This document shows, in pieces, positions 1 through 7,333 of a DNA stretch of 32,497 nt. The position numbers were made by a program, and so were the translations under genes. The stretch lies in the NCBI RefSeq assembly GCF_001475935.1, contig NZ_LDQA01000031.1, positions 1-32,497 of the forward strand. Direction: 5' to 3'. Origin of the DNA: Aureimonas ureilytica. GTDB lineage: Bacteria > Pseudomonadota > Alphaproteobacteria > Rhizobiales > Rhizobiaceae. The notes under the pieces were generated by a model. It worked only from the letters and a program-made list of their open reading frames with translations, had not been told where the DNA came from and searched no databases. Numbering within the stretch: position 1 is the first letter of the stretch; each line of letters begins with the position of its first letter.

Positions 1-139
1 GCGGCTGCGGCTGCGGCTGGGCGGGCGCGGCGGGTCTCTCGCCGCTCATGTCGAAGGGCGCAGGCTGCGCGGCGGCGGAGCCCGGCCAAGCGATGGCGGC
101 GGCCAGAAGCGCGAGGGCGGATGCGGCGGTGCGTTTCAT
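1..139 (-). CDS. bcsB: Cellulose synthase regulatory subunit BcsB, N-terminal part (runs off the window)
   Basis: The ATG at 139-137 overlaps the TGA of bcsA by four bases (ATGA), typical of translationally coupled genes. The visible 46 residues begin with two basic residues (MKR), then an Ala/Leu-rich hydrophobic stretch and a probable signal-peptidase site at AAAQ, followed by a Pro/Gln-rich stretch (repeated QP) that reaches the window edge. A secreted protein directly after and coupled to BcsA is expected to be BcsB, the periplasmic, membrane-anchored partner that guides the nascent glucan through the envelope. The family assignment rests on position and the signal peptide only, since no BcsB domain is inside the window. 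Confidence 0.72.
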   Translation of the reverse strand, partial: MKRTAASALALLAAAIAWPGSAAAQPAPFDMSGERPAAPAQPQPQP

Positions 140-2328
140 CCGCGCGCCTCCGCCGGCTTGGCTTTCGCGGCTGGCTTGCTGCCGATACCACGCAGGAGAT
201 AGCCCAGCCCTCGGAACGTCTGGTAGAGGCACACGCCGAAGAACCAGAACGATCCGCGCAGAATGCCGGGATTGCGCCGGCGCGCGCGCTGAAGCTGCTG
301 CCATTGCCCGGAATCGGCGAAGATCAGATCCGCGATCAGCCGGTTGTGATGCGCGCTGTCGGCGGCAAAGGCGCAGCCGAGCACCGTGCTGCCCTCGCCG
401 CGCTGAATGCGCTTGAACACGAGCGGGATCGTGTCGCGTCCGCTTTCCAGCTCGGTGCGCACCCGCAGCGTCGCGCTCGTGCCGCGCTCGACCTCAGGCG
501 GCAGCGCGCCGGTGACGCGCACCGAGACACCCGAAACCGAAACATCCTCGATCGTGCCGGCCAAGAGGGTTCCCTCGATCTGGATGTCGCAGCGCCGCTT
601 CACCGCGATGCGTCGGTTGGCCGTCGGCGTGCCGAGTTCCGACACGACGCCCAGCGCGCAGCCTGCGATCACGAGGTTCAAGACATTCCACGCGCCGACC
701 ACCATGGTCAGATCGGCGCGGTACGGCTCGTCGATCACGCGCCAGACGGTGGCCACCAGCCCCAGAAGCAGGACGGCGAAGATCACATAGAAGGGCAGGC
801 CGATTTCCGACACGCGGCTTTCCGCGATCGACTCGTCCTTGGCGGTCACGTTGAAGGTCGGCTTGCGTGGATGCAGCATGGTGGAGACGACGGCGGGCAG
901 GAGATGGACGCTCTGCACATATTCGTAGAGCTCGGAAATCCACGGCCAGCGGAACGAGCCATACATGGAATTCTGCATCATCAAGTTCACGGCCATGTAG
1001 GTCAGCGTATAGGCGACGAACTCGCCGGACGACGCCGTGAAGATCTGCAGGCCGAAGAAGAGATAGAAAAGCGGCGCGACAAGGAACATCAGGCGCGGAA
1101 AGGGAAACAGCCAGAACAGCGTCGAGGACGTGTAGCAAAGGCGCTGCGGAAACGAGAGCCCACGCTTGAAGAGCGGGGCGCGCAACAACAAAATCTGCAT
1201 CATGCCCTGCGCCCATCGCGAGCGCTGGCCGATGAAGGAGGCGAAGGTCGCCGGTTGCAGGCCCGCGATCAGCGGCTTGTCGAGATAGAGACTGCTCCAG
1301 CCGCGCGAATGCAGCTCGACCGCCGTCTCGCAATCCTCGGTGATGGAGATGCCCGAGAAGCCGCTCGTTTCCATCAGCGCCTCGCGACGCAGAAGCGCGG
1401 CCGAGCCGCAGAAGAAGGCGGCGTTCCACTTGTCGAGCCCGCGCTGGATGATGCCGTAGAACATCTCGTTCTCGGAGGGCATCTTGTCGAAGGTGCGCAG
1501 ATTGCGCTCCAGCGGGTCGGGATTGAGAAAGAAATGCGGCGTCTGCACCAGGAACAGGCGCGGATCGTCCTCGAAATAGCCGACCGTTTCGGCCAGGAAA
1601 TCGCGCGCGGGCGCGTGGTCGGCGTCGAACACGGCGATCAGCTCGCCGGTGGACTGGGTCATCCCGTGATTGAGATTGCCGGCCTTGGCGGAGGTGTTGC
1701 GCGCGCGCGTGAGATAGCGCGCGCCCAGCGCCTCGCAGAGCGCGTTCAGCTCGGCGTGGCGGCGCTCGGCGCTTTCAGCCGAGACCATGTCGTCGGACTG
1801 GCGCTTCTGGTCCGTGCCGCCATCGTCCAGCAGCCAGACCGTGAAACGGTCGGCGGGGTAGTTCATGGCGAGCGCGGAGGCCAGCGTATTGGCGAGCAGC
1901 TTGGTCGGCTCGTTGTAGGTCGGCACGAAGACGTCCACGCTCGGCGGCTGGCGGCCCGGCGTGAGCGTGCGCGAGGGGCGCGGCGGCACGGGCGCGGCCA
2001 CCACGAAGAGGCTGAGCGCCAGCATGAAGACGCTGTACATCTCGGCGAGATAGAGAAGAAAACCCGGAATGAAGTTTTCGAGCTGGTTGACCGGCGGCAG
2101 GGTCGAGGTCGTGCGCCAATAGACGTAGCGCAGGACGATCGAGGTTCCGAGCGCGAGCGCCACGAGACGCCAGACGCCGCCGAGATCCAGCGTCTTCAGG
2201 ATCACCATGACGCCGAGCACGAAGAGCACCGCGAAGAGCTGCGCCTGAAGGCTGACGGGCAGCGTGATCACCGCGATCGCCAGGATCGAGGCCAGGATCC
2301 ACAACAGCGTCATTCCCACTCGCAACAT
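136..2328 (-). CDS. bcsA: Cellulose synthase catalytic subunit BcsA (UDP-forming, c-di-GMP activated)
   Basis: This inner-membrane GT2 glycosyltransferase polymerises UDP-glucose into beta-1,4-glucan and exports it. All catalytic motifs are present: LLDDGG (Asp168), the FDADH DxD (235-237), TED (Asp332) and QRSRW (368-372). N- and C-terminal hydrophobic segments flank the catalytic domain, and a C-terminal PilZ domain (about 570-670) should bind cyclic di-GMP. Length (730 residues) is normal. I chose the ATG at 2328 because GGGAGAG lies just upstream; the reading frame stays open to 2403, but that part overlaps a palindromic repeat. The PilZ start reads NRRIAVKRRC, so the usual RxxxR is not clean, while the later D-x-S-x-x-G motif is present (595-600). 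It is coupled to bcsB downstream and follows bcsN. Confidence 0.95.
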   Translation of the reverse strand: MLRVGMTLLWILASILAIAVITLPVSLQAQLFAVLFVLGVMVILKTLDLGGVWRLVALALGTSIVLRYVYWRTTSTLPPVNQLENFIPGFLLYLAEMYSVFMLALSLFVVAAPVPPRPSRTLTPGRQPPSVDVFVPTYNEPTKLLANTLASALAMNYPADRFTVWLLDDGGTDQKRQSDDMVSAESAERRHAELNALCEALGARYLTRARNTSAKAGNLNHGMTQSTGELIAVFDADHAPARDFLAETVGYFEDDPRLFLVQTPHFFLNPDPLERNLRTFDKMPSENEMFYGIIQRGLDKWNAAFFCGSAALLRREALMETSGFSGISITEDCETAVELHSRGWSSLYLDKPLIAGLQPATFASFIGQRSRWAQGMMQILLLRAPLFKRGLSFPQRLCYTSSTLFWLFPFPRLMFLVAPLFYLFFGLQIFTASSGEFVAYTLTYMAVNLMMQNSMYGSFRWPWISELYEYVQSVHLLPAVVSTMLHPRKPTFNVTAKDESIAESRVSEIGLPFYVIFAVLLLGLVATVWRVIDEPYRADLTMVVGAWNVLNLVIAGCALGVVSELGTPTANRRIAVKRRCDIQIEGTLLAGTIEDVSVSGVSVRVTGALPPEVERGTSATLRVRTELESGRDTIPLVFKRIQRGEGSTVLGCAFAADSAHHNRLIADLIFADSGQWQQLQRARRRNPGILRGSFWFFGVCLYQTFRGLGYLLRGIGSKPAAKAKPAEARG

Positions 2329-2343
2329 GCACTCTCCCGATCC

Positions 2344-2449
2344 AGAGCCCATCCCTCGAACGCCGGTTCGAGTGATGGGCTCTAGGATTTTGGCGTCTCG
2401 CATTGTCCGGACGCGAAAGCCGACCCGGCTTTCGCTGGAAATGCTCTAG
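2344..2449. repeat. Two-part palindromic intergenic repeat (rhizobial mosaic-element type)
   Basis: Two adjacent palindromes lie upstream of bcsA. The first has 18-nt arms, AGAGCCCATCCCTCGAAC at 2344-2361 and its complement at 2366-2383, with one mismatch and a 4-nt loop. The second, about 2401-2443, pairs GCGAAAGCCG with CGGCTTTCGC and is bounded by CATT and AATG; CTAG-type ends occur at both junctions. The 'TAGAGCATTTCC...' style of the second part, seen on the minus strand, recalls mosaic palindromic repeats widespread in rhizobial genomes (from memory, not searched). It would form a very stable hairpin in the bcsN-bcsA transcript and may set the relative expression of the two genes. Confidence 0.7.
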
Positions 2450-2501
2450 GGCGGGACCTCAGGCAGGCCCGCAACCCCCGGTCATCTTACGCTTCATCGA
2501 A

Positions 2502-2625
2502 GGAGAGACGCCCGAGGCGAAACGTCCCCTCTCCGCCCGTCACAAGAACATCGCGCTGGGCGTTAATGAAGTCTGAATGAAATTCAAGGTTATATTCGCC
2601 TTACCCGCATTGCGCGCAATCGTCG
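2502..2625 (-). promoter_or_regulatory. Possible promoter and hairpin between bcsN and bcsA
   Basis: On the minus strand a TATAAC hexamer (complement of about 2589-2594) sits in a locally AT-rich stretch. A weak TTGCGC lies about 19 nt upstream of it. An imperfect hairpin pairs GGAGAGACG with CGTcccCTCTCC at about 2502-2534. Either could allow bcsA to be transcribed or attenuated separately from bcsN. The -35 is poor, so this is tentative. Confidence 0.25.
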
Positions 2626-2635
2626 CACCCGCGGG

Positions 2636-3736
2636 TCAGCAGCCGCTTGCGCCCATCAGGCGACCGTCGGCGCAGATCGCGGGCGGAGCCACCACGGGGC
2701 GCGCCAACGTGGCGGCGGTTGACGCGGTGCCGGGGGGCGCGGGAACGAGGGGGGCGCTGCCCCCTGCAGCGTCGAGCGAGGTGACGCCCGGAGGCGGGGG
2801 CACTGGCGGCCCGACGGGCTGAGGCAAAGGCTCGGGCGCGGCGGGCGGCGCGAGCTGAAGCCTCGGTGTGGCCTGCGGTGCCGGCCGCGGCGCGGCGCGG
2901 CGCGCGCGAGGGGGCGGGGCGGGTTCGCTCACGGGCGCGGCCGATGCCACGCTGGCGCTCGCAGGCAGGAGCGGCTCGGGATAAACAGGGGCGCCGCCCT
3001 GTCCCAGCGTCGGCGAGGGCGAGGGCGGATCGCCATAGGGCATCCAGGAGAAATGGTTGAGGAAGGCGTTGACCCCGAGCCCGTAGAGCGTCGCCAGAAG
3101 CTGCGCCTCGCTCGCCCCCGCCTCGCATTGGCGCAGGCGCAGATTGATGATGCCGCGCGGGCGCAGGATCAGCGTCGCATGGTCCGTGCCGCTCAACCGC
3201 TGCCAAGCATAGAGGCAGGTCGTGCCGCCGACCTGCCCCGTGGCATAGCCGAAGGGGCCGTAGCGGTTCTGCACATAGAGCGCCGAGCGGCGCATCGCGA
3301 CGCCGGGAAACTCCTGCCGCAATTCGCCCGCGATGTCGGCGCGTGCCAGCGAGCGTTCCGAGAGCGCCGTGCGCCCGGAGGTCGAGGCGTCCACCGGGCC
3401 GATGAACTGGACGCGCATCCGGTTCTGTCCGGCCGCACCGCCTCCGCCCGACAGGACGATCTCCTGCTCGACACCGTTGCTGAATCGCTGCTCCAGCACG
3501 CCGACGATGGAGGGGCCGCCGGCCGCCGGCAAGACGAAAGCCTCGCGCGGCGCCACGTCCCGCACGGTGGAAAAGCGATCGATCTCGCCGCGCGCGGCGC
3601 AGCCCGACAGAAGCGCAAGTGCAAGCAGCCCGCCCCCTATCGGCTTGCCCGCGATGCCGGACCGGAAAGCTCTCAGGCGAGACCGAGCGCCTGCAAGGCG
3701 GGGCCCAGAGTTCGGCCAGTCAGCTGCGTTCATCAT
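2636..3736 (-). CDS. bcsN: Cellulose biosynthesis protein BcsN (predicted lipoprotein)
   Basis: This is an accessory envelope protein of alphaproteobacterial cellulose loci; its biochemical role is not established. The N-terminus carries a hydrophobic segment ending in LLALALLSGC, a plausible lipobox (Cys near residue 47). A conserved central domain follows (about 50-240), with phrases such as LPAAGGPSIVGVLEQR, GQNRMRVQFIGPVD and YGPFGYATGQ typical of the CBP_BcsN family. The last 130 or so residues are Pro/Ala-rich low complexity and probably disordered. I chose the ATG at 3736 (a second ATG follows at 3733) because the frame further upstream, open to about 4237, has a different character and belongs to a broken gene. 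No strong ribosome-binding site is visible. It lies upstream of and parallel to bcsA. Confidence 0.8.
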   Translation of the reverse strand: MMNAADWPNSGPRLAGARSRLRAFRSGIAGKPIGGGLLALALLSGCAARGEIDRFSTVRDVAPREAFVLPAAGGPSIVGVLEQRFSNGVEQEIVLSGGGGAAGQNRMRVQFIGPVDASTSGRTALSERSLARADIAGELRQEFPGVAMRRSALYVQNRYGPFGYATGQVGGTTCLYAWQRLSGTDHATLILRPRGIINLRLRQCEAGASEAQLLATLYGLGVNAFLNHFSWMPYGDPPSPSPTLGQGGAPVYPEPLLPASASVASAAPVSEPAPPPRARRAAPRPAPQATPRLQLAPPAAPEPLPQPVGPPVPPPPGVTSLDAAGGSAPLVPAPPGTASTAATLARPVVAPPAICADGRLMGASGC

Positions 3737-3833
3737 CAAGATCGCCAGTTGCACTCGACAGGGGCCGGGACTCCCGGTTCTCCCAGAGCTAACAACCGGA
3801 GCTTGCGCCAATCTCAAAGACGATACGAAGGCC

Positions 3834-4237
3834 TTATAATGTACCCTCTGGTACCGGGTCGCAGCCAGTCGAAGCCACCTCGATACTGTAACGGGGCCAG
3901 AGATTGGCCTCGTCCGAAAGCAAAAGAAGATGGTCCAAACCGGCCTTTTCACGGATGCTGGCGACGGCGGCCAACGGGGTGGAAGTCGGGGAAGATTGAC
4001 CTCGGCACCGGTGTTGATCGCCGTGCGCGCATCGTCCTCGGTACCCCATTCCAGTGCCTTCGCGACGGCCATCGAAGCGGCATCGACCGTGCGCTGAATC
4101 AAGGACTGGTTCAGCCACCGGGTCGAGAGATCGACGATGCCACCCAGCGCGCGACCAGAAGGATCGATACCGTAGATAAACGAAACGTTCGCGAATCCGC
4201 TAGAAATTTCAATATAAAATCGCGAAATTCTACGACA
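3834..4237 (-). pseudogene. Frame-disrupted remnant, ankyrin-repeat-like
   Basis: One minus-strand frame reads naturally from about 4237 to 3990, including YGIDPSGRALGG and GTEDDARTAINTGAEVN. The natural-looking reading then continues in a different frame from about 3985 to the stop at 3834 (TPLAAVASIREKAGLDHLLLL, then SDEAN). The join resembles an ankyrin repeat: a GxxDxAR helix, 'GAEVN', 'TPL' and 'LLL...AN'. No clear start codon precedes the first part, and a stop (complement of 4238-4240) closes it upstream. I therefore read it as a decayed or frameshifted gene whose first frame happens to run on into bcsN. The ankyrin identification is by eye only. A sequencing error at about 3985-3995 is the alternative explanation. 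Confidence 0.4.
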
Positions 4238-4266
4238 TCATCTTAAATAAGATAAGTATCCAGTCC

Positions 4267-4295
4267 TAATTTACCTTCATTTTTTCCTTTATAAT
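4267..4295 (+). promoter_or_regulatory. Candidate promoter of the GGDEF-EAL gene in an AT-rich island
   Basis: A perfect TATAAT hexamer occurs at 4290-4295 inside an AT-rich island (about 4195-4312) that contrasts with the GC-rich surroundings. The -35 region is poor (TAATTT at 17 nt). A second possible -10, TAGAAT, lies at 4306-4311. Either would give a leader of roughly 180-200 nt containing a small hairpin that pairs GACGC with GCGTC at 4366-4378. Confidence 0.3.
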
Positions 4296-4485
4296 TCCCC
4301 GTTGTTAGAATGTTCTTTACGAACGGACGCTACACTCCATCAGATAACCATAGAGGCGGACGATCGACGCTCCGCGTCATCGAGTCTGTCCGGTTTCTCC
4401 TGTTCTGCCGATCGACGATCCGTCGCGGAAGGGGCGAGGTGTTCGGGCGAACGGGTCGCCAAGGCCGATTGCGGTCGGAGACCGA

Positions 4486-4492
4486 AGGGAGG
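4486..4492 (+). promoter_or_regulatory. Ribosome-binding site fixing a TTG start
   Basis: AGGGAGG is followed by five bases and then TTG at 4498. No ATG or GTG in the same frame offers better placement, so the c-di-GMP gene is taken to start at TTG. A TTG start may keep translation low. Confidence 0.7.
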
Positions 4493-4497
4493 CCTTC

Positions 4498-6453
4498 TTG
4501 AGTGGCGATCATTTCAAGGGAGCAGGCTCCGTCGAGCAGGCGCGGTTCCATGCGCTGGCGCGGATCTGGCCCGCGCTCTATGTCGCCTTGGTCGGCGACA
4601 TGCTGGCCGTGGCTCTGGTCCACGCCGCATCCGCGCCGTGGTGGGCCTGCTTCATCCTGCCGGGCGTTCTCGTTCCCAAGGCCCTGATCTGGGCCGTCAG
4701 GTGGTATCGCAAGCGCAACATCATCCCGTCCGACGAGGACTGCACCAAGGCCCTGCGATTTCTCGGGTGGGAGATCGGGGCTTGGATAGCGGTGATCGTC
4801 GGCTGGGAAGCCTATATCTCCCAATGGGGCAATACGGAAACACTGGTGGTGCTCATGCTCTGCATGGCCGGCCAGATGGTGTTCATCCTGTTCGGTCTGC
4901 TTCAGCTTCGGGGAGCCTCGTTGGTCTCCGGCGCCTTCTGCGCCCTCGGCCTCATGTATCTGGGCTCCACCATCGGCTCCCTGCAGGGGGCTCTGGCGAT
5001 CGCGGCCGTCCTCACCTTCGGCTTCGCCGGTCTGGCGCTCATCGCCCGTGCCTATTTCAGCGACTTCAGCAGCCTCGTGTCCTCGCGCCTGACGCTGGAA
5101 GCCAAGGCGCAGGAAATCCAGGCCCTCAGCGAAAAGAACTTCGCGCTCGCCAACACCGATGCGTTGACCGACATCGGCAACCGGCGCAGCTGTTTCCACG
5201 ATCTGGAAAAGGCGCTGGAAACCTCCGCCAGGACAGGCCGGCCGCTGGCCTTCGGCATTCTCGATCTCGACGGGTTCAAGGCCGTCAACGACAGCAACGG
5301 GCATGTCGTGGGCGACCGGCTCCTTCATGCCATGGCGGCGCGCGTTCGCACGACGCTGGGCAGTCGCGGCCATGTGTATCGCCTGGGCGGCGACGAATTC
5401 GCCTTCATCATCGTGGGGGAAGACGCGCCGGAGTATCTCCTCCAGATCGGCAACGACCTCATCGCCAGCGTTCATTCCCCCATTCAGGTGGGCGAGTTGC
5501 GCCTCCTGCTCGGCGGATCGATCGGCTTTGCCAGCTGCCCGCGCAATGCCGACAATGCCGAGGATCTCTACGACCGGGCCGACTACGCCCTGTTCCACGC
5601 CAAGCGCACGGGCCGCCTGAAGACCGTGGTGTTCGACGAGGAGCACGAGCGCAGCGTGCGCCAGACGGCACTGATCGAGCGCTCGCTGCGCTCGGCCGAC
5701 CTGGAGGCGGAATTCTTCCTGACCTTCCAGCCGATCGTGGATTCCCACCAGGACCGGACGATGCTTCTCGAATGCCTGGCGCGCTGGCAGAGCCCGACGC
5801 TCGGTTTCGTCTCGCCCGGCCAGTTCATCGTGGTGGCCGAGCAGTCGGGCTTCATCTCGACGCTCACCCCCGTGCTTCTGGAAAAGGCGCTTCGGGCCGC
5901 CAAGCAATGGCCGGAAGAGGTCGGCATCTCCTTCAACCTGTCGGGCCACGACATCGTGGCGCCCGAAAAGGTCCTGAACCTCATCGCGATCCTGATGCGC
6001 AGCGGCATCTCGCCCCGCCGCGTCGAGTTCGAGGTGACGGAAACCGCCATCATGATGAATCTCGATCAGGCGCTCGCCAACCTCCACCTCCTCAAGAACA
6101 CGGGCGCGCGCATCTCGCTGGATGATTTCGGCACCGGCTATTCCTCGCTCAGCCAGATTCAGAAGCTGCCGCTCGACAAGATCAAGGTGGATGGCAGTTT
6201 CGTGCGCGATCTCGAAAGCAACGAGGCCAGCCGCAAGATCGTCAGCTCCGTCAGCGCCCTGTCGCGCGATCTGGCGCTGGCCTGCGTGGTGGAAGGCGTC
6301 GAAACGCGCGAACAGCTCGACATCCTGCAAGGGATCGGCTGCTCGCTGATCCAGGGCTATTTCTATTCCAAGCCCATGCGCGAGGCCGATGTCGGAGCCT
6401 TCCTCGACCAGCAGGACGTGACCCGCGAACTGGCCCGCGCCGCCCGCACATAA
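4498..6453 (+). CDS. Membrane-bound GGDEF-EAL cyclic-di-GMP protein
   Basis: This protein makes and/or degrades cyclic di-GMP, the activator of BcsA. The first 190 or so residues contain several hydrophobic membrane segments, joined by a short helical linker to a GGDEF domain (GGDEF at 297-301, preceded by YRL) and then an EAL domain. The diguanylate cyclase inhibitory RxxD site is absent: the matching positions are both Gly. In the EAL domain the signature reads ECL (425-427), but the other metal and catalytic motifs are visible: FNLS, EVTET, DDFGTGYSS, KVDGSFV, VVEGVET and QGYF. Both activities are therefore plausible. It is divergent from bcsN across 760 bp, suggesting local control of cellulose synthesis, though this is inference. 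The start is TTG with a strong ribosome-binding site. Confidence 0.93.
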   Translation: MSGDHFKGAGSVEQARFHALARIWPALYVALVGDMLAVALVHAASAPWWACFILPGVLVPKALIWAVRWYRKRNIIPSDEDCTKALRFLGWEIGAWIAVIVGWEAYISQWGNTETLVVLMLCMAGQMVFILFGLLQLRGASLVSGAFCALGLMYLGSTIGSLQGALAIAAVLTFGFAGLALIARAYFSDFSSLVSSRLTLEAKAQEIQALSEKNFALANTDALTDIGNRRSCFHDLEKALETSARTGRPLAFGILDLDGFKAVNDSNGHVVGDRLLHAMAARVRTTLGSRGHVYRLGGDEFAFIIVGEDAPEYLLQIGNDLIASVHSPIQVGELRLLLGGSIGFASCPRNADNAEDLYDRADYALFHAKRTGRLKTVVFDEEHERSVRQTALIERSLRSADLEAEFFLTFQPIVDSHQDRTMLLECLARWQSPTLGFVSPGQFIVVAEQSGFISTLTPVLLEKALRAAKQWPEEVGISFNLSGHDIVAPEKVLNLIAILMRSGISPRRVEFEVTETAIMMNLDQALANLHLLKNTGARISLDDFGTGYSSLSQIQKLPLDKIKVDGSFVRDLESNEASRKIVSSVSALSRDLALACVVEGVETREQLDILQGIGCSLIQGYFYSKPMREADVGAFLDQQDVTRELARAART

Positions 6454-6535
6454 CCGACGACGATCGTTTCGGATCAGCCCGGCTCAGGTCCTCGCGGCCA
6501 GCGCCGGGCTTTGCCGCATCTTCTGCGCGAGGACG

Positions 6536-6563
6536 GGCGCCAAAGGCATCCGAGCGCCTTTTT
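6536..6563 (+). terminator. Rho-independent terminator after the GGDEF-EAL gene
   Basis: GGCGC at 6536-6540 can pair with GCGCC at 6554-6558, or alternatively AAAGGC at 6542-6547 with GCCTTT at 6556-6561; both end in a run of five T (6559-6563). A second hairpin pairs AGCCCGGC at 6476-6483 with GCCGGGCT at 6503-6510. Together they separate the c-di-GMP gene from the copper genes downstream. Confidence 0.65.
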
Positions 6564-6689
6564 GCGAGTTCGCACACACTTGATTCAGCCTCGCTCGCGC
6601 CAGCGCGCCAGGACGGGCCGATCTCAAGCCTTTTTTAGCTTCCGCTACGTTAGCTGGGCCGGAATTCCAGTTGGAGGCTTTGGCCGATC

Positions 6690-7277
6690 ATGAAGCCCTG
6701 TTGCAGGACGCTACGAACCATCGCGCGCGCGCTGGCACCGCTCCTCGCCGTGCTCGGGCTTTGGACGGCGTTGCCCGCCGCAGCCGCCGGGCTCGTGGAC
6801 CAGACCGGGCGTGCCTTCGATGAGGCCGCGCTCGGGGGCCGCTGGCATCTCGTTTATTTCGGCTACACCAACTGCCCGGACATCTGCCCGACATCGCTGT
6901 TCGAGATGACGGCCGCGCTCGATCTTCTGCCGGAAGCGAGCCGCACCGAGATCACGCCTGTCTTCATCACGCTCGATCCGGCGCGCGACACGGCCGAAGT
7001 CATGGCGCGCTATGTTCAGCCGCTGGGCCACGGCTTCGTAACCGTCAGCGGCGACGAGACCTCGGTGGATCGCTTCGCCTTCCGGCACCGGATCGTGGCC
7101 GTGCGCAACGTGCACCAGGGCGCGAACTATTCGGTGGATCATACGAGTTCGGTGCTTCTCTTCGGCCCGGATGGCCGGGAGGTCGAGCGCTTCCCCTATG
7201 AGATGGACTTTCACGAGGTCGCGCGCCGCATGGCCGCGCATATGGCCGCCGCGCCCGCTCGCGCTCCCGGCGGCTGA
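6690..7277 (+). CDS. SCO1/SenC-family copper chaperone
   Basis: This is a thioredoxin-fold protein that binds copper through two Cys and one His and delivers it to copper enzymes, classically the CuA site of cytochrome oxidase. The N-terminal hydrophobic segment (about 10-33) is a signal peptide or membrane anchor facing the periplasm. The copper site is complete: CPDIC gives Cys62 and Cys66, and His151 lies in VDHTSSVLLF. At 195 residues it has normal SCO length. GGAGG lies about 11 nt before the ATG. No cytochrome oxidase gene is nearby. The next gene, 44-56 bp downstream on the same strand, is a radical copper oxidase, so that enzyme is the likely client (inference). Confidence 0.92.
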   Translation: MKPCCRTLRTIARALAPLLAVLGLWTALPAAAAGLVDQTGRAFDEAALGGRWHLVYFGYTNCPDICPTSLFEMTAALDLLPEASRTEITPVFITLDPARDTAEVMARYVQPLGHGFVTVSGDETSVDRFAFRHRIVAVRNVHQGANYSVDHTSSVLLFGPDGREVERFPYEMDFHEVARRMAAHMAAAPARAPGG

Positions 7278-7333
7278 GCCCGACCGCCCTCTCGACGCTC
7301 TTTCCCGTTTTCACCCGATGAATGGTGGCTTCC

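Noticed and set aside
1-20. Short repeat of gcggct units at the window edge, possibly a variable repeat
   Set aside because: It encodes a brief QP-rich stretch of the BcsB N-terminus and is too short here to call a tandem repeat array.
121-2385. A 754-codon plus-strand open frame opposite bcsA
   Set aside because: It mirrors bcsA on the other strand in GC-rich DNA, has a His/Arg/Asp-rich composition typical of antisense frames and no family features.
4330-6330. A 666-codon minus-strand open frame opposite the GGDEF-EAL gene
   Set aside because: Antisense shadow of a firmly identified gene.
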